A model generated the notes under the pieces. The model had not been told where the DNA came from. It saw nothing but the letters and a program-made list of their open reading frames with translations, and made no database searches. This document shows positions 1 through 8,464 of a stretch of 64,000 nt of DNA, piece after piece. Source of the stretch: Christensenella timonensis (GTDB lineage Bacteria > Bacillota > Clostridia > Christensenellales > Christensenellaceae); contig NZ_FLKP01000002.1 of assembly GCF_900087015.1 (NCBI RefSeq), forward strand, positions 62,001 through 126,000, in the 5' to 3' direction. Position 1 is the first letter of the stretch; each line of letters starts with the position of its first letter. The position numbers were made by a program, and so were the translations under genes.

Positions 1-681
1 CTTGAGCTTTACGCACAGTGGAACGAAGGACCCATGCCGATCACCCTGTATACGCTTGATTTCGATTCGCAGGGCGGCAGCGCGGTGGATTCGATCCACA
101 ATATCGAGTCGGGTTCCAAAGTCACTGCTCCGGGATCTCCCGCGAGGGCCGGACATACGTTTGACGGCTGGCACCATGTGCCCAACTGCACATGCGACCC
201 GGCAGAGCCTTGCTGGGATTTTGACAGGGACACGATCAACGGCGATAAAACGCTGTATGCGCGCTGGCAGCCTGTAGCCCAGACCCTGTTTACGGTAACC
301 TTCGATTCGCAGGGCGGCAGTGCGGTAGGCCCGGTCACGGACATCGTTCCCGGATCGCGGATCACGGCTCCGGCGCCGCCGGTGCGCGAAGGCTATACCT
401 TCCGCGGCTGGTACCAGGAGAGCGCATGTATCAACTATTGGTTCTTTGACTACTACGACGTGAACGAAAGCCGTACCCTGTATGCGAAGTGGGAACCTGT
501 CACTGGTACGGCAGGTACTACGGATACGACAGGTACTACGGGTACAACGGCGACCTCCTCGTCCGATACGCCGAAAACAGGCGATAACAGCATGGTCCCC
601 ACCATGTGGCTGATTATCGCTGCTGCGGCGGCAGTACTGGCGGTTGCATCGCTCAAGTTCCTGCGCAGGCAGGATAACTAA
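1..681 (+). CDS. Cell-wall-anchored protein with InlB B-type repeats (5' end outside window)
   Basis: This is the C-terminal 226 residues of a surface protein. The reading frame is open from the first base and its first codons (LELYAQW) match the end of the repeat seen later (LYARW, LYAKW), so the gene begins upstream and the ATG at 34 is internal. Two full repeats of about 75 residues follow, each opening with a FDSQGGSAV motif and closing with LYA-K/R-W, as in Listeria-Bacteroides (Flg_new/InlB B) repeats. A Thr/Gly-rich linker leads to TPKTGD, a hydrophobic stretch and an RRQDN tail, which is an LPXTG-type sortase signal. Known members are covalently attached to peptidoglycan and bind host or environmental surfaces. 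The ligand here is unknown. Confidence 0.85.
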   Translation, partial: LELYAQWNEGPMPITLYTLDFDSQGGSAVDSIHNIESGSKVTAPGSPARAGHTFDGWHHVPNCTCDPAEPCWDFDRDTINGDKTLYARWQPVAQTLFTVTFDSQGGSAVGPVTDIVPGSRITAPAPPVREGYTFRGWYQESACINYWFFDYYDVNESRTLYAKWEPVTGTAGTTDTTGTTGTTATSSSDTPKTGDNSMVPTMWLIIAAAAAVLAVASLKFLRRQDN

Positions 682-771
682 AGCCCCCAACCTCATGGAA
701 CGGAGAAGCGCCCCCAATCCGCTTCCTCCGTTCCTATCCTCATAGCCGCCCCTTTTTTGACAAAGGGGCGC

Positions 772-806
772 AAAAAAAGAGCATGGAAACTTCCATGCTC
801 TTTTTT
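772..806. terminator. Bidirectional rho-independent terminator
   Basis: A perfect inverted repeat (GAGCATGGAA and its complement, two-base loop) is flanked by A and T runs, so it can end transcripts from both sides. It lies between the convergent surface-protein gene and the first deacetylase gene. Confidence 0.85.
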
Positions 807-824
807 ATCGTATATATCACCATA

Positions 825-1790
825 TTATTCCGCACTCTCCGAAGGTTTGGCTGCCTCCACTGCCGTCGGTGCGTTTGCGAAACGGTACTGGATATCCTTG
901 CCCCGTATCTCCGCGATCTGCATCATCTGCGTCACGGTAACGAATTTATAGCCCTCGTCCTTTAGCGCCTTGATGATCTTGTCGTAAGCATCCACCGTTG
1001 TTTCGTGGATGTCATGGGAAAGCACAATACCGCCGTCTTTTAGATACCCGCCGTCGTCGCTGCCGTTCACCACGCGGTCGTAAACGCTGTCAGGGTTCTT
1101 ATAACCGCCCTTTGCGTCCCAGTCACGCGGATCCACCGACCATAGTATCTGTTCCCTGCCGATCTGCTCTGCCAGTTCCTCTGTCATAGAACCATACGGC
1201 GGACGGTCGATGAGGGCCCGAAGGCCCGTAGCCGCTTCAATGGCATCGTTTGCCTTGCCGTATTGATCCTGCATGATCTGGTCGAGCGAAATCGTTTTCA
1301 GATCCTTGTGGTTCCAGCTGTGCGTACCGATCTCGTGGCCTTCTTCGTATTCGCGCTTCACGATATCCGGATACTCCGCCACATTCGTGCCGACCACGAA
1401 AAACGTAGCCACCACGTCGTTGTCTTTCAAAATATCCAGCAATTTTTCCGTATGCGGCCCCGGGCCGTCGTCAAAGGTCAGCGCTACGACCTTGTCGTTT
1501 AACGGGTCGATCCCATCGAGGCTTTTCGGCGGCATATATCCTTCCTTGGCCTGCAATTGCTTTAAATTCGTCGATACGACCGCCGTAGGGGAAGGCGTCG
1601 GTTCCGGCGTCGCCGTCGGGGTCGGTTCCGCCGGAGCGGATTCGTCCGGCACTACAGCATCCTGGCTGGAGGTGATCGTCGTCGGGACTGCCGACGGTTC
1701 CCCGCCGCCTGCCAGCCCGCAGCCTGTAATCAGGGCAATGCACATCACGCCTGCCATTACCATGCTGATCCATTTTATTTTTGTGTTCAT
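825..1790 (-). CDS. Polysaccharide deacetylase lipoprotein (NodB domain), paralog 1
   Basis: A 321-residue exported enzyme of carbohydrate esterase family 4, which removes N-acetyl groups from peptidoglycan or other surface glycans. The N-terminus is a lipoprotein signal ending in a LITGC lipobox, followed by a Thr/Pro/Glu-rich spacer to about residue 75. The NodB domain shows all five motifs: TFDDGP, the metal-binding HSWNH, RPPYG, DPRDWD and LSHDIH. It is the first of three tandem paralogs on the same strand, each with its own leader peptide and start. A sigma-A type promoter lies just upstream at 1833-1862. The substrate cannot be read from the sequence. Confidence 0.92.
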   Translation of the reverse strand: MNTKIKWISMVMAGVMCIALITGCGLAGGGEPSAVPTTITSSQDAVVPDESAPAEPTPTATPEPTPSPTAVVSTNLKQLQAKEGYMPPKSLDGIDPLNDKVVALTFDDGPGPHTEKLLDILKDNDVVATFFVVGTNVAEYPDIVKREYEEGHEIGTHSWNHKDLKTISLDQIMQDQYGKANDAIEAATGLRALIDRPPYGSMTEELAEQIGREQILWSVDPRDWDAKGGYKNPDSVYDRVVNGSDDGGYLKDGGIVLSHDIHETTVDAYDKIIKALKDEGYKFVTVTQMMQIAEIRGKDIQYRFANAPTAVEAAKPSESAE

Positions 1791-1832
1791 CCTCGTTTCC
1801 TTTCGGGCAAATATCTGACTACCATTGTATAC

Positions 1833-1862
1833 AGTATAATATAACCCGTTTGGGCTTGTAAA
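1833..1862 (-). promoter_or_regulatory. Sigma-A type promoter of deacetylase paralog 1
   Basis: On the minus strand, TTTACA at 1862-1857 and TATACT at 1838-1833 are separated by 18 bases, about 43 bases upstream of the start codon. Confidence 0.65.
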
Positions 1863-1877
1863 CCCATGGATGCTTTT

Positions 1878-2840
1878 TTATTCGGATTCAGCCGCAGCTT
1901 TTGCGGTGGGCGCGCTGCGGAACAGATAGGTCAGTTCCCCGCCCCTGATCTCCGCGATCTGCATCATCTGCGAAATCGTCACAAATTTATAGCCCTTTTC
2001 CTTGAGCTCCGGGATGATCCTCCCATAAGCGTCCACCGTGGACTGGTAGATCTCGTGCGACAAGACGACCGCTCCATCCTGCACCACGCCGCCGTTCCAT
2101 CCGTTCATGACATGTTCGTACACTGTGTCCGCGTCTTTATATTTCCAGTCCTCCGGGTCGACCGACCAGAGGATCTGCTCCCTGCCGATCTGTTCCGCTT
2201 TTTCTTCCGGCGTATTGCCGCCCGGCGGACGGTCAAAAAGCGTCCTTAAGCCTGTCGCGGCCTCGATCGCATCGTTTGCCTGCGTATACTGCGCGAGCTG
2301 TCCCTCCACCGAAAGGCCCTTCCATTCGGCCGCCTCCGGATGGGTATAGCTGTGCGTGGCAATCTCATTGCCGTCCTCATAGGCGCGCTTGACCACGTCC
2401 GGGAATTGCTCGACCAGGTTTCCTACCACAAAGAACGTAGCCACGACGTCATTTTCTTCCAATATATCGAGCAGCTCCGGTGTTTTCACGGGATTGGGCC
2501 CATCATCGAACGTGAGCGCGATCACCTTGTCGTTTAACGGATCGATTCCCTCAAGGCTTTTGGGCTGCATGAACTTATCGCTTTTGGGCTGCAGCTGTTT
2601 GATCTCCGTGACTGCCTGCTGTGTGGGCTCCGGCGTCGCCGTTGCAGCCGGCTCAGGGGCAGCGCTCTGTTCCGGCGCAGCTGCCTGTGTTTCTTCCGGT
2701 ACGACCTCGTCTTCCCCCGACGTGATCGTCGTCGCGGCCGCCGCCGTTTTCTCTCCTGCGATCATGCCGCAGCCGCAGGCGCATACGACGCAAAGCACAG
2801 CCGCAAGTATGATACAAATCAATTTTCCTGTCCGTTTCAT
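1878..2840 (-). CDS. Polysaccharide deacetylase lipoprotein (NodB domain), paralog 2
   Basis: A 320-residue paralog of the neighbouring deacetylases. It has a lipoprotein signal (CACGCG lipobox region near residue 24), an Ala/Pro/Glu-rich linker to about residue 80, then a NodB domain with TFDDGP, THSYTH, RPPGG, DPEDWK and LSHEIY. The last motif has Glu where the other two copies have Asp (LSHDIH), while its His is kept. Expected role is deacetylation of a cell-surface glycan outside the membrane. It has its own promoter at 2883-2912, so the three genes are probably not a single operon. Confidence 0.92.
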   Translation of the reverse strand: MKRTGKLICIILAAVLCVVCACGCGMIAGEKTAAAATTITSGEDEVVPEETQAAAPEQSAAPEPAATATPEPTQQAVTEIKQLQPKSDKFMQPKSLEGIDPLNDKVIALTFDDGPNPVKTPELLDILEENDVVATFFVVGNLVEQFPDVVKRAYEDGNEIATHSYTHPEAAEWKGLSVEGQLAQYTQANDAIEAATGLRTLFDRPPGGNTPEEKAEQIGREQILWSVDPEDWKYKDADTVYEHVMNGWNGGVVQDGAVVLSHEIYQSTVDAYGRIIPELKEKGYKFVTISQMMQIAEIRGGELTYLFRSAPTAKAAAESE

Positions 2841-2882
2841 TCTATTACCTTTCCATTACAGTATGATTCCCTCTGGTTTCCC

Positions 2883-2912
2883 ATTATAATACGATATGTA
2901 TCCAAGTTGCAA
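2883..2912 (-). promoter_or_regulatory. Sigma-A type promoter of deacetylase paralog 2
   Basis: Minus-strand TTGCAA (2912-2907) and a consensus TATAAT (2888-2883) are spaced by 18 bases, upstream of an AAAGGT-like ribosome site. Confidence 0.65.
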
Positions 2913-2922
2913 ACTTTCCAAT

Positions 2923-2950
2923 AAAAAGCTCCGGGCATGCCGGAGCTTTT
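2923..2950 (-). terminator. Terminator after deacetylase paralog 3
   Basis: A GC-rich stem (AAGCTCCGG paired with CCGGAGCTT) with A/T runs on both sides lies directly after the stop of the gene ending at 2962. Confidence 0.85.
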
Positions 2951-2961
2951 ACCGTTATTAT

Positions 2962-4677
2962 TTATTCCGATCCTTCCCTGGAAGGGCTTGCGGACGCGTC
3001 CGGCCCGGAGGATGCCTGCTGGTCCCCGGCCTTGCCCGTTTCGCTTTCCCCGGCCGTCGGCGCGTCATAAAATTTGTATTTGATCTCGCCGCCGCGGATC
3101 TCCGCGATCTGCATCATTTGCGTGATGGTCACAAATTTATAACCCTGGTTTTTCAGTTCCTTGATGATGCGGTCGTAGGCTTCCACCGTCGTCGCATGGA
3201 TGTCGTGCGAAAGGATCACGCCGCCGTCCGCAACATAGCCTTCCGCTTCCTTGGAATTCGACCCTTCCCCTCCTTCGATCACATTCGCATAGATCGTTTC
3301 CGGGTCGCGGTTGTCCGGTACCCAATCCTTAGGATCCATCGACCAGATGACCTGTTCCCTGCCGAGGGATTTGGCTTCGCTCTCCGTCATCGTTCCTCCC
3401 GGCGGGCGGTCGATCATTGACCGGAGACCCGTCGCCGCTTCAATGGCGTCGTTCGCTTTACGGTATTGCTCCAGCTTATCGCCCACGGACAAATTTTTCC
3501 ACACCTTATTTTCCGGATGGTTCCAACTGTGCGTGCCGATGTCGTTGCCTTCCTCGTAGGCCCGCTTCACCAGTTCCGGATATTTTTCCACGTTGGTTCC
3601 TACGACAAAGAAAGTCGCTGTCACACCATTTTCCTTGAGGATATCTAGCAATTGGGGCGTGAGCGTTTCGTGCGGCCCGTCGTCGAATGTCAGCGCCACC
3701 ACCTTATCATGGAACGGATCGATCCCCTCAAGGCTTCTGGGCGGCATAAAATTCCCCTCGATCTGCAGCTGCGGCAGGCTCGTCTTGAAATCCGCATATT
3801 CCGAGCTCGCCTGCTGCATATCAGAAGAAGACAGCGTGCTTGGAACCATCCCTGCCGGCGCGCCGTCCACGCCGTAGATCAGCTGCTTACTTTCCGGCTT
3901 TAAGAGCGCGTCAAGCTCCGTTAAAGGGATGCTCACTTCCAGTGTACCTGCCTGCGGCGGCGCGATCGTGTTTTTATTGAAAATAAACATGACCTTATCG
4001 TCCGCCACCACAAAATTACTGTAGTTTTCCTCTTTTGCGGCTGTTCCCTGCGCAAACATATCCTCGTCCATGCTCTTGCGCAGTATCTCGTTGCGCAACA
4101 GGTAATCGGCCGCCGTCTTTGAAATCGTACCCAAATAGTTCTGACCGCTGTCAAATACATCGGTAAGCCCCATCCTGGCGCCTGTCGCAAGGTCATAGGT
4201 AAAACCGTCCACATAATTTACCTTGTTGTCTTCGCCGCCAATATCCGTGTCCTGCGTGAATTTTACACTGAATATTCCACCATCTGTCCGGTAGGGCTTG
4301 TAGGTCATGCTCATGGAAAACACCTTGTCCGCGTTTCCCTCCTGTGCGTGCGCCGCTTCCGCCCCTGCACGAAACGCGCTGACCGCATCGTTTACAAACG
4401 CTTCCAGCTCCGCCGTGATAGCGGGCGATGCGTCAAGCGCGGGATAATCTACAGAAACCAATGTGTTTCCTTCTGTTTCCAATATATTTTTTGTCGTTAC
4501 GCCATCCGCCTTTTCGACCTGCCTGCCTTTGGCAGCGGAAGTAAATTCCGTCCGCAGCGTTTCTGCGTCCTTGTATCCTTCCTGCGCACCGCCCCGGTTC
4601 GAGCACGCAAACAAAAACGGCAGCACCAGCGCCGCTGCACACAGAAAAGCAATCGTTTTTCTCGCCGTATTTCTCAT
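2962..4677 (-). CDS. PdaC-like polysaccharide deacetylase lipoprotein with N-terminal DUF4163/DUF3298-type region
   Basis: A 571-residue exported protein. A lipoprotein signal ends at FACS near residue 25. Residues of about 60-270 resemble the DUF4163/DUF3298 region found in RsiV and in the deacetylase PdaC, which binds cell-wall material. Residues of about 300-520 form a NodB deacetylase domain with TFDDGP, HSWNH, RPPGG, DPKDW and LSHDIH. The Ser/Asp-rich tail is probably disordered. PdaC of Bacillus subtilis deacetylates MurNAc and gives lysozyme resistance; by domain layout this is the most likely counterpart here. It is the largest of the three tandem deacetylases. The minus strand just upstream has an extended -10 (TGGTATACT). 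Confidence 0.9.
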   Translation of the reverse strand: MRNTARKTIAFLCAAALVLPFLFACSNRGGAQEGYKDAETLRTEFTSAAKGRQVEKADGVTTKNILETEGNTLVSVDYPALDASPAITAELEAFVNDAVSAFRAGAEAAHAQEGNADKVFSMSMTYKPYRTDGGIFSVKFTQDTDIGGEDNKVNYVDGFTYDLATGARMGLTDVFDSGQNYLGTISKTAADYLLRNEILRKSMDEDMFAQGTAAKEENYSNFVVADDKVMFIFNKNTIAPPQAGTLEVSIPLTELDALLKPESKQLIYGVDGAPAGMVPSTLSSSDMQQASSEYADFKTSLPQLQIEGNFMPPRSLEGIDPFHDKVVALTFDDGPHETLTPQLLDILKENGVTATFFVVGTNVEKYPELVKRAYEEGNDIGTHSWNHPENKVWKNLSVGDKLEQYRKANDAIEAATGLRSMIDRPPGGTMTESEAKSLGREQVIWSMDPKDWVPDNRDPETIYANVIEGGEGSNSKEAEGYVADGGVILSHDIHATTVEAYDRIIKELKNQGYKFVTITQMMQIAEIRGGEIKYKFYDAPTAGESETGKAGDQQASSGPDASASPSREGSE

Positions 4678-4725
4678 ACATATCCTCTTTTCTGCTGCCA
4701 GTATACCATATTTTTGATTTTCACG

Positions 4726-4974
4726 CTACGCCGTCTGGTTCGCCGCCTCCAAAAACCACTTTTGCCCGTCCTCCAGGTACAGGTAGAACATGCGCGTGCC
4801 GATGTAACACGTATAGCGCATACCGAGTCCGCCGCTCTTCAGGCTCGCCGCGGGCACCACACGCGTTACCCGCGAGATCTCGTATTCCGTGCCCCATTCG
4901 GAGATCATCGCCACCGGGCGGATCGTCCCTTCCTTCGTAAATTTTGCCACAACGTCAATATACCGCTTTTTCAT
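4726..4974 (-). CDS. Small uncharacterised protein coupled to the Y-family polymerase
   Basis: An 82-residue basic/aromatic protein (MKKRYIDVVAKFTKEG...). I chose the ATG at 4974 because it overlaps the stop codon of the upstream polymerase gene by four bases (ATGA), a usual sign of translational coupling. Small proteins of this general type are often encoded after dinB-like genes in Firmicutes, but no biochemical function is known to me. The pattern of alternating beta-type residues and a GGLGMRYTC segment suggests a small beta-rich fold. It could be an accessory factor of the polymerase. Confidence 0.8.
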   Translation of the reverse strand: MKKRYIDVVAKFTKEGTIRPVAMISEWGTEYEISRVTRVVPAASLKSGGLGMRYTCYIGTRMFYLYLEDGQKWFLEAANQTA

Positions 4975-6194
4975 AACCTGCTGTTCGGGAAAATGCTCCG
5001 TTTCCCTTCCTCCAATTCTGCCAAATCTCTCTCCCGCAATACGCTTGCGCGCAAAAGCGAATCGTTTCCAAACCGTTCCCTGATCTTCTCCACCGCGCAT
5101 TCCGCGCGTATCCTTTTCTCATCGATGAATAAGTCGAGCTGGCGCTCGCGCATATCGACAAGCCCTGTCGCGCGCACGCCGATGCTGCGCACCGGTACGT
5201 CGAGCGAATAGTTTTTCCGGAACAGCGTACAGGCCGCTGCCGCCAGCTCGTTCGATAAATCCGTCGGATAGGCAAGCGTCTGCTGCCGCGTCATCCTTTC
5301 AAGTTTGTTCGAGCGCACGGCGATCTGCACGCACGTACCCATCACATGATATTTCTTCAGCCGTTTGGCTACATTTTCGCACAGCGTCAAAAGCACCTGC
5401 CGCACGTCCTTTAAGCTCACAAGATCCCGAGGCGTGGTCGTGCTGTTGCCGATGGACTTGATCTCCCGGCGTTCGTCCGCACGGGCAACGGGCGCCGCGT
5501 CGTATCCGTTTGCATAACTCCACAGCATCAGCCCCCATTTGCCCAGCAGCTTTTTCAAATACTGCTTGTCGCTGCGGGCGATGTCGCCGATCGTGCGTAT
5601 GCTGCACCGCTCAAGCTTCTTTTCGGTGCTCCGCCCCACATACAGCAACTCGCGCGCCGAAAGCGGCCATACCCTCTCCCGGAAATTTTCAAAGGTGATG
5701 ACGCTTGTCGTATCCGGGCCGCCCTGGTCGGAGCCCAGCTTGGCAAAAATCTTGTTGTAGCTCACGCCCACCGAGGCCGTGATCCCCAGCTCGCGGCGGA
5801 TCGCCGCGCGGATATCGTCGCCGATCTCTTTCCCGCGGGCCGCGTCCACGTCCCTGCCCGAAACGTCGAGCCATGCTTCGTCCAGCCCAAAAGGCTCCAT
5901 CCGCCCGCTGTAGCGCAAAAAAATCTGCCGCGCCTTTTGGGAAAATTTCACGTAGATATCGTGACGTGCTTTTACGCACACCAGTCCCGGGCATTTCTGC
6001 CGCGCCTGCCAAATAGGCTCCGCCGTCCTGACCCCTGCCTTTTTTGCCCGCTGGTTTTTTGCCAGGATGATGCCGTGCCGCTTTTCCTCATCCCCGCACA
6101 CAGCCACAGCGTGCCCGCGCAGGGCCGGATTTAAGAGGCATTCCACGCTGGCATAAAAATTATTCATATCCACATGCAGGATGACCCGTTCCAT
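4971..6194 (-). CDS. dinB: Y-family DNA polymerase (DinB/Pol IV type)
   Basis: A 407-residue translesion DNA polymerase. The palm motifs are present: HVDMNNFYASVE at the N-terminus with the first catalytic Asp, and GLDEAWLD, which corresponds to the SxDEaxLD motif with the second acidic pair. A helix-hairpin-helix region (residues around 170-200) and a little-finger domain follow. Family members copy past damaged bases with low fidelity. The gene lies 19 bases downstream of an S24-type repressor and overlaps a small coupled gene, so the three form an operon resembling umuDC or the Bacillus UvrX systems. Expression is therefore probably DNA-damage inducible. Confidence 0.93.
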   Translation of the reverse strand: MERVILHVDMNNFYASVECLLNPALRGHAVAVCGDEEKRHGIILAKNQRAKKAGVRTAEPIWQARQKCPGLVCVKARHDIYVKFSQKARQIFLRYSGRMEPFGLDEAWLDVSGRDVDAARGKEIGDDIRAAIRRELGITASVGVSYNKIFAKLGSDQGGPDTTSVITFENFRERVWPLSARELLYVGRSTEKKLERCSIRTIGDIARSDKQYLKKLLGKWGLMLWSYANGYDAAPVARADERREIKSIGNSTTTPRDLVSLKDVRQVLLTLCENVAKRLKKYHVMGTCVQIAVRSNKLERMTRQQTLAYPTDLSNELAAAACTLFRKNYSLDVPVRSIGVRATGLVDMRERQLDLFIDEKRIRAECAVEKIRERFGNDSLLRASVLRERDLAELEEGKRSIFPNSRL

Positions 6195-6213
6195 TTCTAT
6201 TCCTACGGTCTTC

Positions 6214-6822
6214 CTACAGGTCGACGATAGCTTTTTTTACCTTGCCCAATATTTCGAGCTTGGTATTCCTGTCATAGATCTGCGGCTGGTGCGTTGCATC
6301 GGTGCTCATGGGCATCAGCAGGATATGGTCTTTAAAACGGGACAGCTTTTTGACCGTCGCTTCCCCTTCCACCAGGAATACGCCGATCTCGCCATCCGCA
6401 AGCGTCTGCTGCCTGTGCACGATCACCGTACTCCCGTCGGGGATCGCCGCCGCATCCATGGATGTACCGCGTACGCGCAGCGCGAAATAATCCTCCGGCG
6501 AACCGGGCAGCCCGTTCATGTCTACATAGCCGTCGACTTCTTCATAGGCCGCGATGGGCAATCCCGCTGCCGTCGTGCCATAAATGGGGATGCGCGCGCC
6601 CTGCGGCTGTTCCTGCAAATATCCCGCAGCATAAAAAAGATCCTGCAGTCGTACGCCGTTATGCGCATATTCCGCGATGCGCAGCAATACGTCCGCACTC
6701 ACCTTCTGCCCATGCAGCACGCGCGAGAGGTTCCCCGCGTTGATGCCCGCTTCCGCGCAAAAACCGTTGAGCGTCCTTTCCCCTATGGCCCTGCGCAGCA
6801 GCGATGTCAGTTCTTCGTTCAT
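6214..6822 (-). CDS. LexA-like repressor: HTH plus S24 autoprotease domain
   Basis: A 202-residue regulator. An XRE-type helix-turn-helix occupies residues 1-65 (GINAGNLSRVLHGQKVS). The C-terminal half is a LexA/UmuD peptidase S24 domain: GTSMDAAAIPDGS carries the nucleophilic Ser, and GEATVKK carries the Lys of the Ser-Lys dyad. An Ala-Gly pair (TTAAGLP) sits where LexA-type proteins self-cleave. In this family, RecA filaments provoke self-cleavage and release downstream genes. It heads the operon with dinB, and a 14-bp palindrome overlaps the -35 box of its own promoter, which fits autorepression. Confidence 0.9.
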   Translation of the reverse strand: MNEELTSLLRRAIGERTLNGFCAEAGINAGNLSRVLHGQKVSADVLLRIAEYAHNGVRLQDLFYAAGYLQEQPQGARIPIYGTTAAGLPIAAYEEVDGYVDMNGLPGSPEDYFALRVRGTSMDAAAIPDGSTVIVHRQQTLADGEIGVFLVEGEATVKKLSRFKDHILLMPMSTDATHQPQIYDRNTKLEILGKVKKAIVDL

Positions 6823-6857
6823 ATTTTCTCCTTTCCCGGTTCTCCTATCTTGCTTTT

Positions 6858-6886
6858 ATCTTACCTCTTTTATTGCTCCAAAGCAA
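6858..6886 (-). promoter_or_regulatory. Promoter of the S24-dinB operon with overlapping palindrome
   Basis: Minus-strand TTGCTT (6886-6881) and TAAGAT (6863-6858) are 17 bases apart. The palindrome TTGCTCCAAAGCAA at 6873-6886 covers the -35 box and the start of the spacer, a good place for a repressor operator. Confidence 0.6.
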
Positions 6887-6925
6887 CACTTTTAATATTA
6901 AATATTTCTTTTAAGCATTTTTGTT

Positions 6926-6954
6926 TGAAAAGGCCCCCTCGGTATGATAGTATA
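6926..6954 (+). promoter_or_regulatory. Promoter of the DUF3089 hydrolase gene
   Basis: TTGAAA at 6926 and TAGTAT at 6949 are 17 bases apart, just upstream of the start region of the plus-strand gene. Confidence 0.5.
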
Positions 6955-6974
6955 AGCAGGATGATATAAGATTG

Positions 6975-7922
6975 ATGGCAGGGTGTATGGATTATTCGCG
7001 TAAAAGTTTATGGGCGTTCCTGCCCGGGAAAAAGGACGAACAAAAGCCGGTGGATGTATTTTTTGTCTATCCGACCATTTACGCGCATCCTTTCCGGAAA
7101 AAGCGCCACCATATGGGCATGGTCAACCCCATCTATAAGTGGATCGCCAAGGGCATGTGCGCCTGGCAGGGACAGCTTTTTGCCCGGCACTGCAATTTTT
7201 ATGCGCCGTATTACCGCCAGCTCGGCCTGGAAAGTTTCAAAATGCCGCTGGACGAGGTCATGCGCGCAGAGCGTATGCCCTACGCCGACGTATACGACGC
7301 CTTCACCTATTATCTGGAACACTACAACAACGGCAGGCCGTTTATTTTGGCAGGGCACAGCCAGGGCAGCGCCATGCTGCTGCAGCTGATGCGCAAGGAG
7401 TTTACCGATCCTGCCCTGCAGGAAAAACTGGTCGCCGCATACCTGATCGGCTTTTCACTGACGCGGCGCGACTTCAAGCGCTATCCGCACCTGCGGCTTG
7501 CACAGTCCGGCGACGACCTGGGAACGATCGTTTCTTATAATACGACTGCTGCCAACGTCCCGCTCATGCGCTTCCTCCGTCCCGATTCCGTGTGCGTGAA
7601 TCCTTTAAACTGGCGGCACGACGGAGCCTATGCGGGCAAAGAACTCAATGAAGGCGCAGTACTGTTTGATTTCGGCAAACGCTTCCGCTTTGAAGCCCCT
7701 CATTATACGGGCGCTTATATCGACGAGGGGCGCGGCGTACTCGTGATCGACGACGACGCGGCCTACCGCCTGTATAAAGCAAAATGGATCTTCAAAAAAT
7801 TCCTCATGAACCGCGGCTCGCTGCACATGCTGGACATCGCGCTGTTTTACAAGAACCTCGAATCCAGCGTGAAAAACCGCATCGATCATTATTTTGAATC
7901 CATCAAAAAAGCTCCCTTATAA
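6975..7922 (+). CDS. DUF3089 family alpha/beta-hydrolase
   Basis: About 315 residues. The sequence follows the DUF3089 pattern: DYS and W near the N-terminus, VDVFFVYPTIYA, a FYAPYYRQ segment, and GRPFILAGHSQGS with the nucleophile Ser of an alpha/beta-hydrolase elbow. A His-containing C-terminal region (EAPHYTG) may supply the catalytic His. There is no signal peptide, so it is probably cytoplasmic. The substrate is unknown; relatives are annotated as lysophospholipase-like. The start is uncertain: ATG 6975 is used here, but ATG 6987 has an AGGG closer to it and keeps the conserved DYS. Confidence 0.8.
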   Translation: MAGCMDYSRKSLWAFLPGKKDEQKPVDVFFVYPTIYAHPFRKKRHHMGMVNPIYKWIAKGMCAWQGQLFARHCNFYAPYYRQLGLESFKMPLDEVMRAERMPYADVYDAFTYYLEHYNNGRPFILAGHSQGSAMLLQLMRKEFTDPALQEKLVAAYLIGFSLTRRDFKRYPHLRLAQSGDDLGTIVSYNTTAANVPLMRFLRPDSVCVNPLNWRHDGAYAGKELNEGAVLFDFGKRFRFEAPHYTGAYIDEGRGVLVIDDDAAYRLYKAKWIFKKFLMNRGSLHMLDIALFYKNLESSVKNRIDHYFESIKKAPL

Positions 7923-7937
7923 TAAGGGAGCTTTTTT
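7905..7937. terminator. Bidirectional terminator
   Basis: A perfect stem (AAGCTCCCTTAT paired with its complement) between A and T runs. It overlaps the stop codon of the hydrolase gene and faces the convergent nitroreductase gene. Confidence 0.88.
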
Positions 7938-7942
7938 CATTT

Positions 7943-8464
7943 TCATACCTTTATGATATAGCCTTCCTTTCGTTTGGCCGCTTTGGGTTGCTCCCCATCC
8001 GCATATCCAAGCGAGATCGCACCCACGCCGGCAAGCGTTTCGCCAAGGCCCCAGCGCTTCATCAGCGCTTTTCCTTCTTCCGTCTCAAACATTTCCCGTT
8101 CCCGGTTGATCCAGCACGATCCAAGCCCCAGTGCGTGCGCAGCCAGCAGCATGTTCTCCAGCACGCAGCTCGCATCCTGCACATACGTCGGGCGGGCAGT
8201 GTCCGCAAAAACCAGTACAATGGTCGGCGGCGCATAGTAGGGGTCGATATCTTTTCCCAGCACCTGCGCGTTCATACGCGCTAAATCTGCACGCGTCTTT
8301 TCATCCTGTACCGCAACGATCGTCGCCACCTGTTTTCCTTTGCCGCTGGGCGCATATGTTCCCGCTTCCAGAACTGCGTCGAGCTCTTCGTCCCTGATTT
8401 GTTCCGGACGGTATTTGCGGATCGAGCGCCGTGTTTTGATCACATCAAGCATATCGTTTCTCAT
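7943..8464 (-). CDS. Nitroreductase family flavoprotein
   Basis: A 173-residue FMN-dependent oxidoreductase of the small nitroreductase type. The N-terminus TRRSIRKYRPEQI binds the flavin phosphate in this family, and APSGKGKQ and GLGSCWINRERE are further family segments. These enzymes reduce nitro groups, quinones or flavins with NAD(P)H; the natural substrate is not evident. The start codon overlaps the stop of the upstream dehydrogenase gene by four bases (ATGA), so the two are translated together. Confidence 0.9.
   Translation of the reverse strand: MRNDMLDVIKTRRSIRKYRPEQIRDEELDAVLEAGTYAPSGKGKQVATIVAVQDEKTRADLARMNAQVLGKDIDPYYAPPTIVLVFADTARPTYVQDASCVLENMLLAAHALGLGSCWINREREMFETEEGKALMKRWGLGETLAGVGAISLGYADGEQPKAAKRKEGYIIKV

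Noticed and set aside
1-500. Near-identical DNA blocks in the first gene as a possible CRISPR or mobile repeat
   Set aside because: They are in-frame protein repeats of the InlB B type with divergent sequence between them, so they are coding repeats.
6181-6969. Plus-strand ORF of 262 codons across the S24 repressor
   Set aside because: The repressor on the minus strand has clear HTH and S24 motifs; the plus frame has none.
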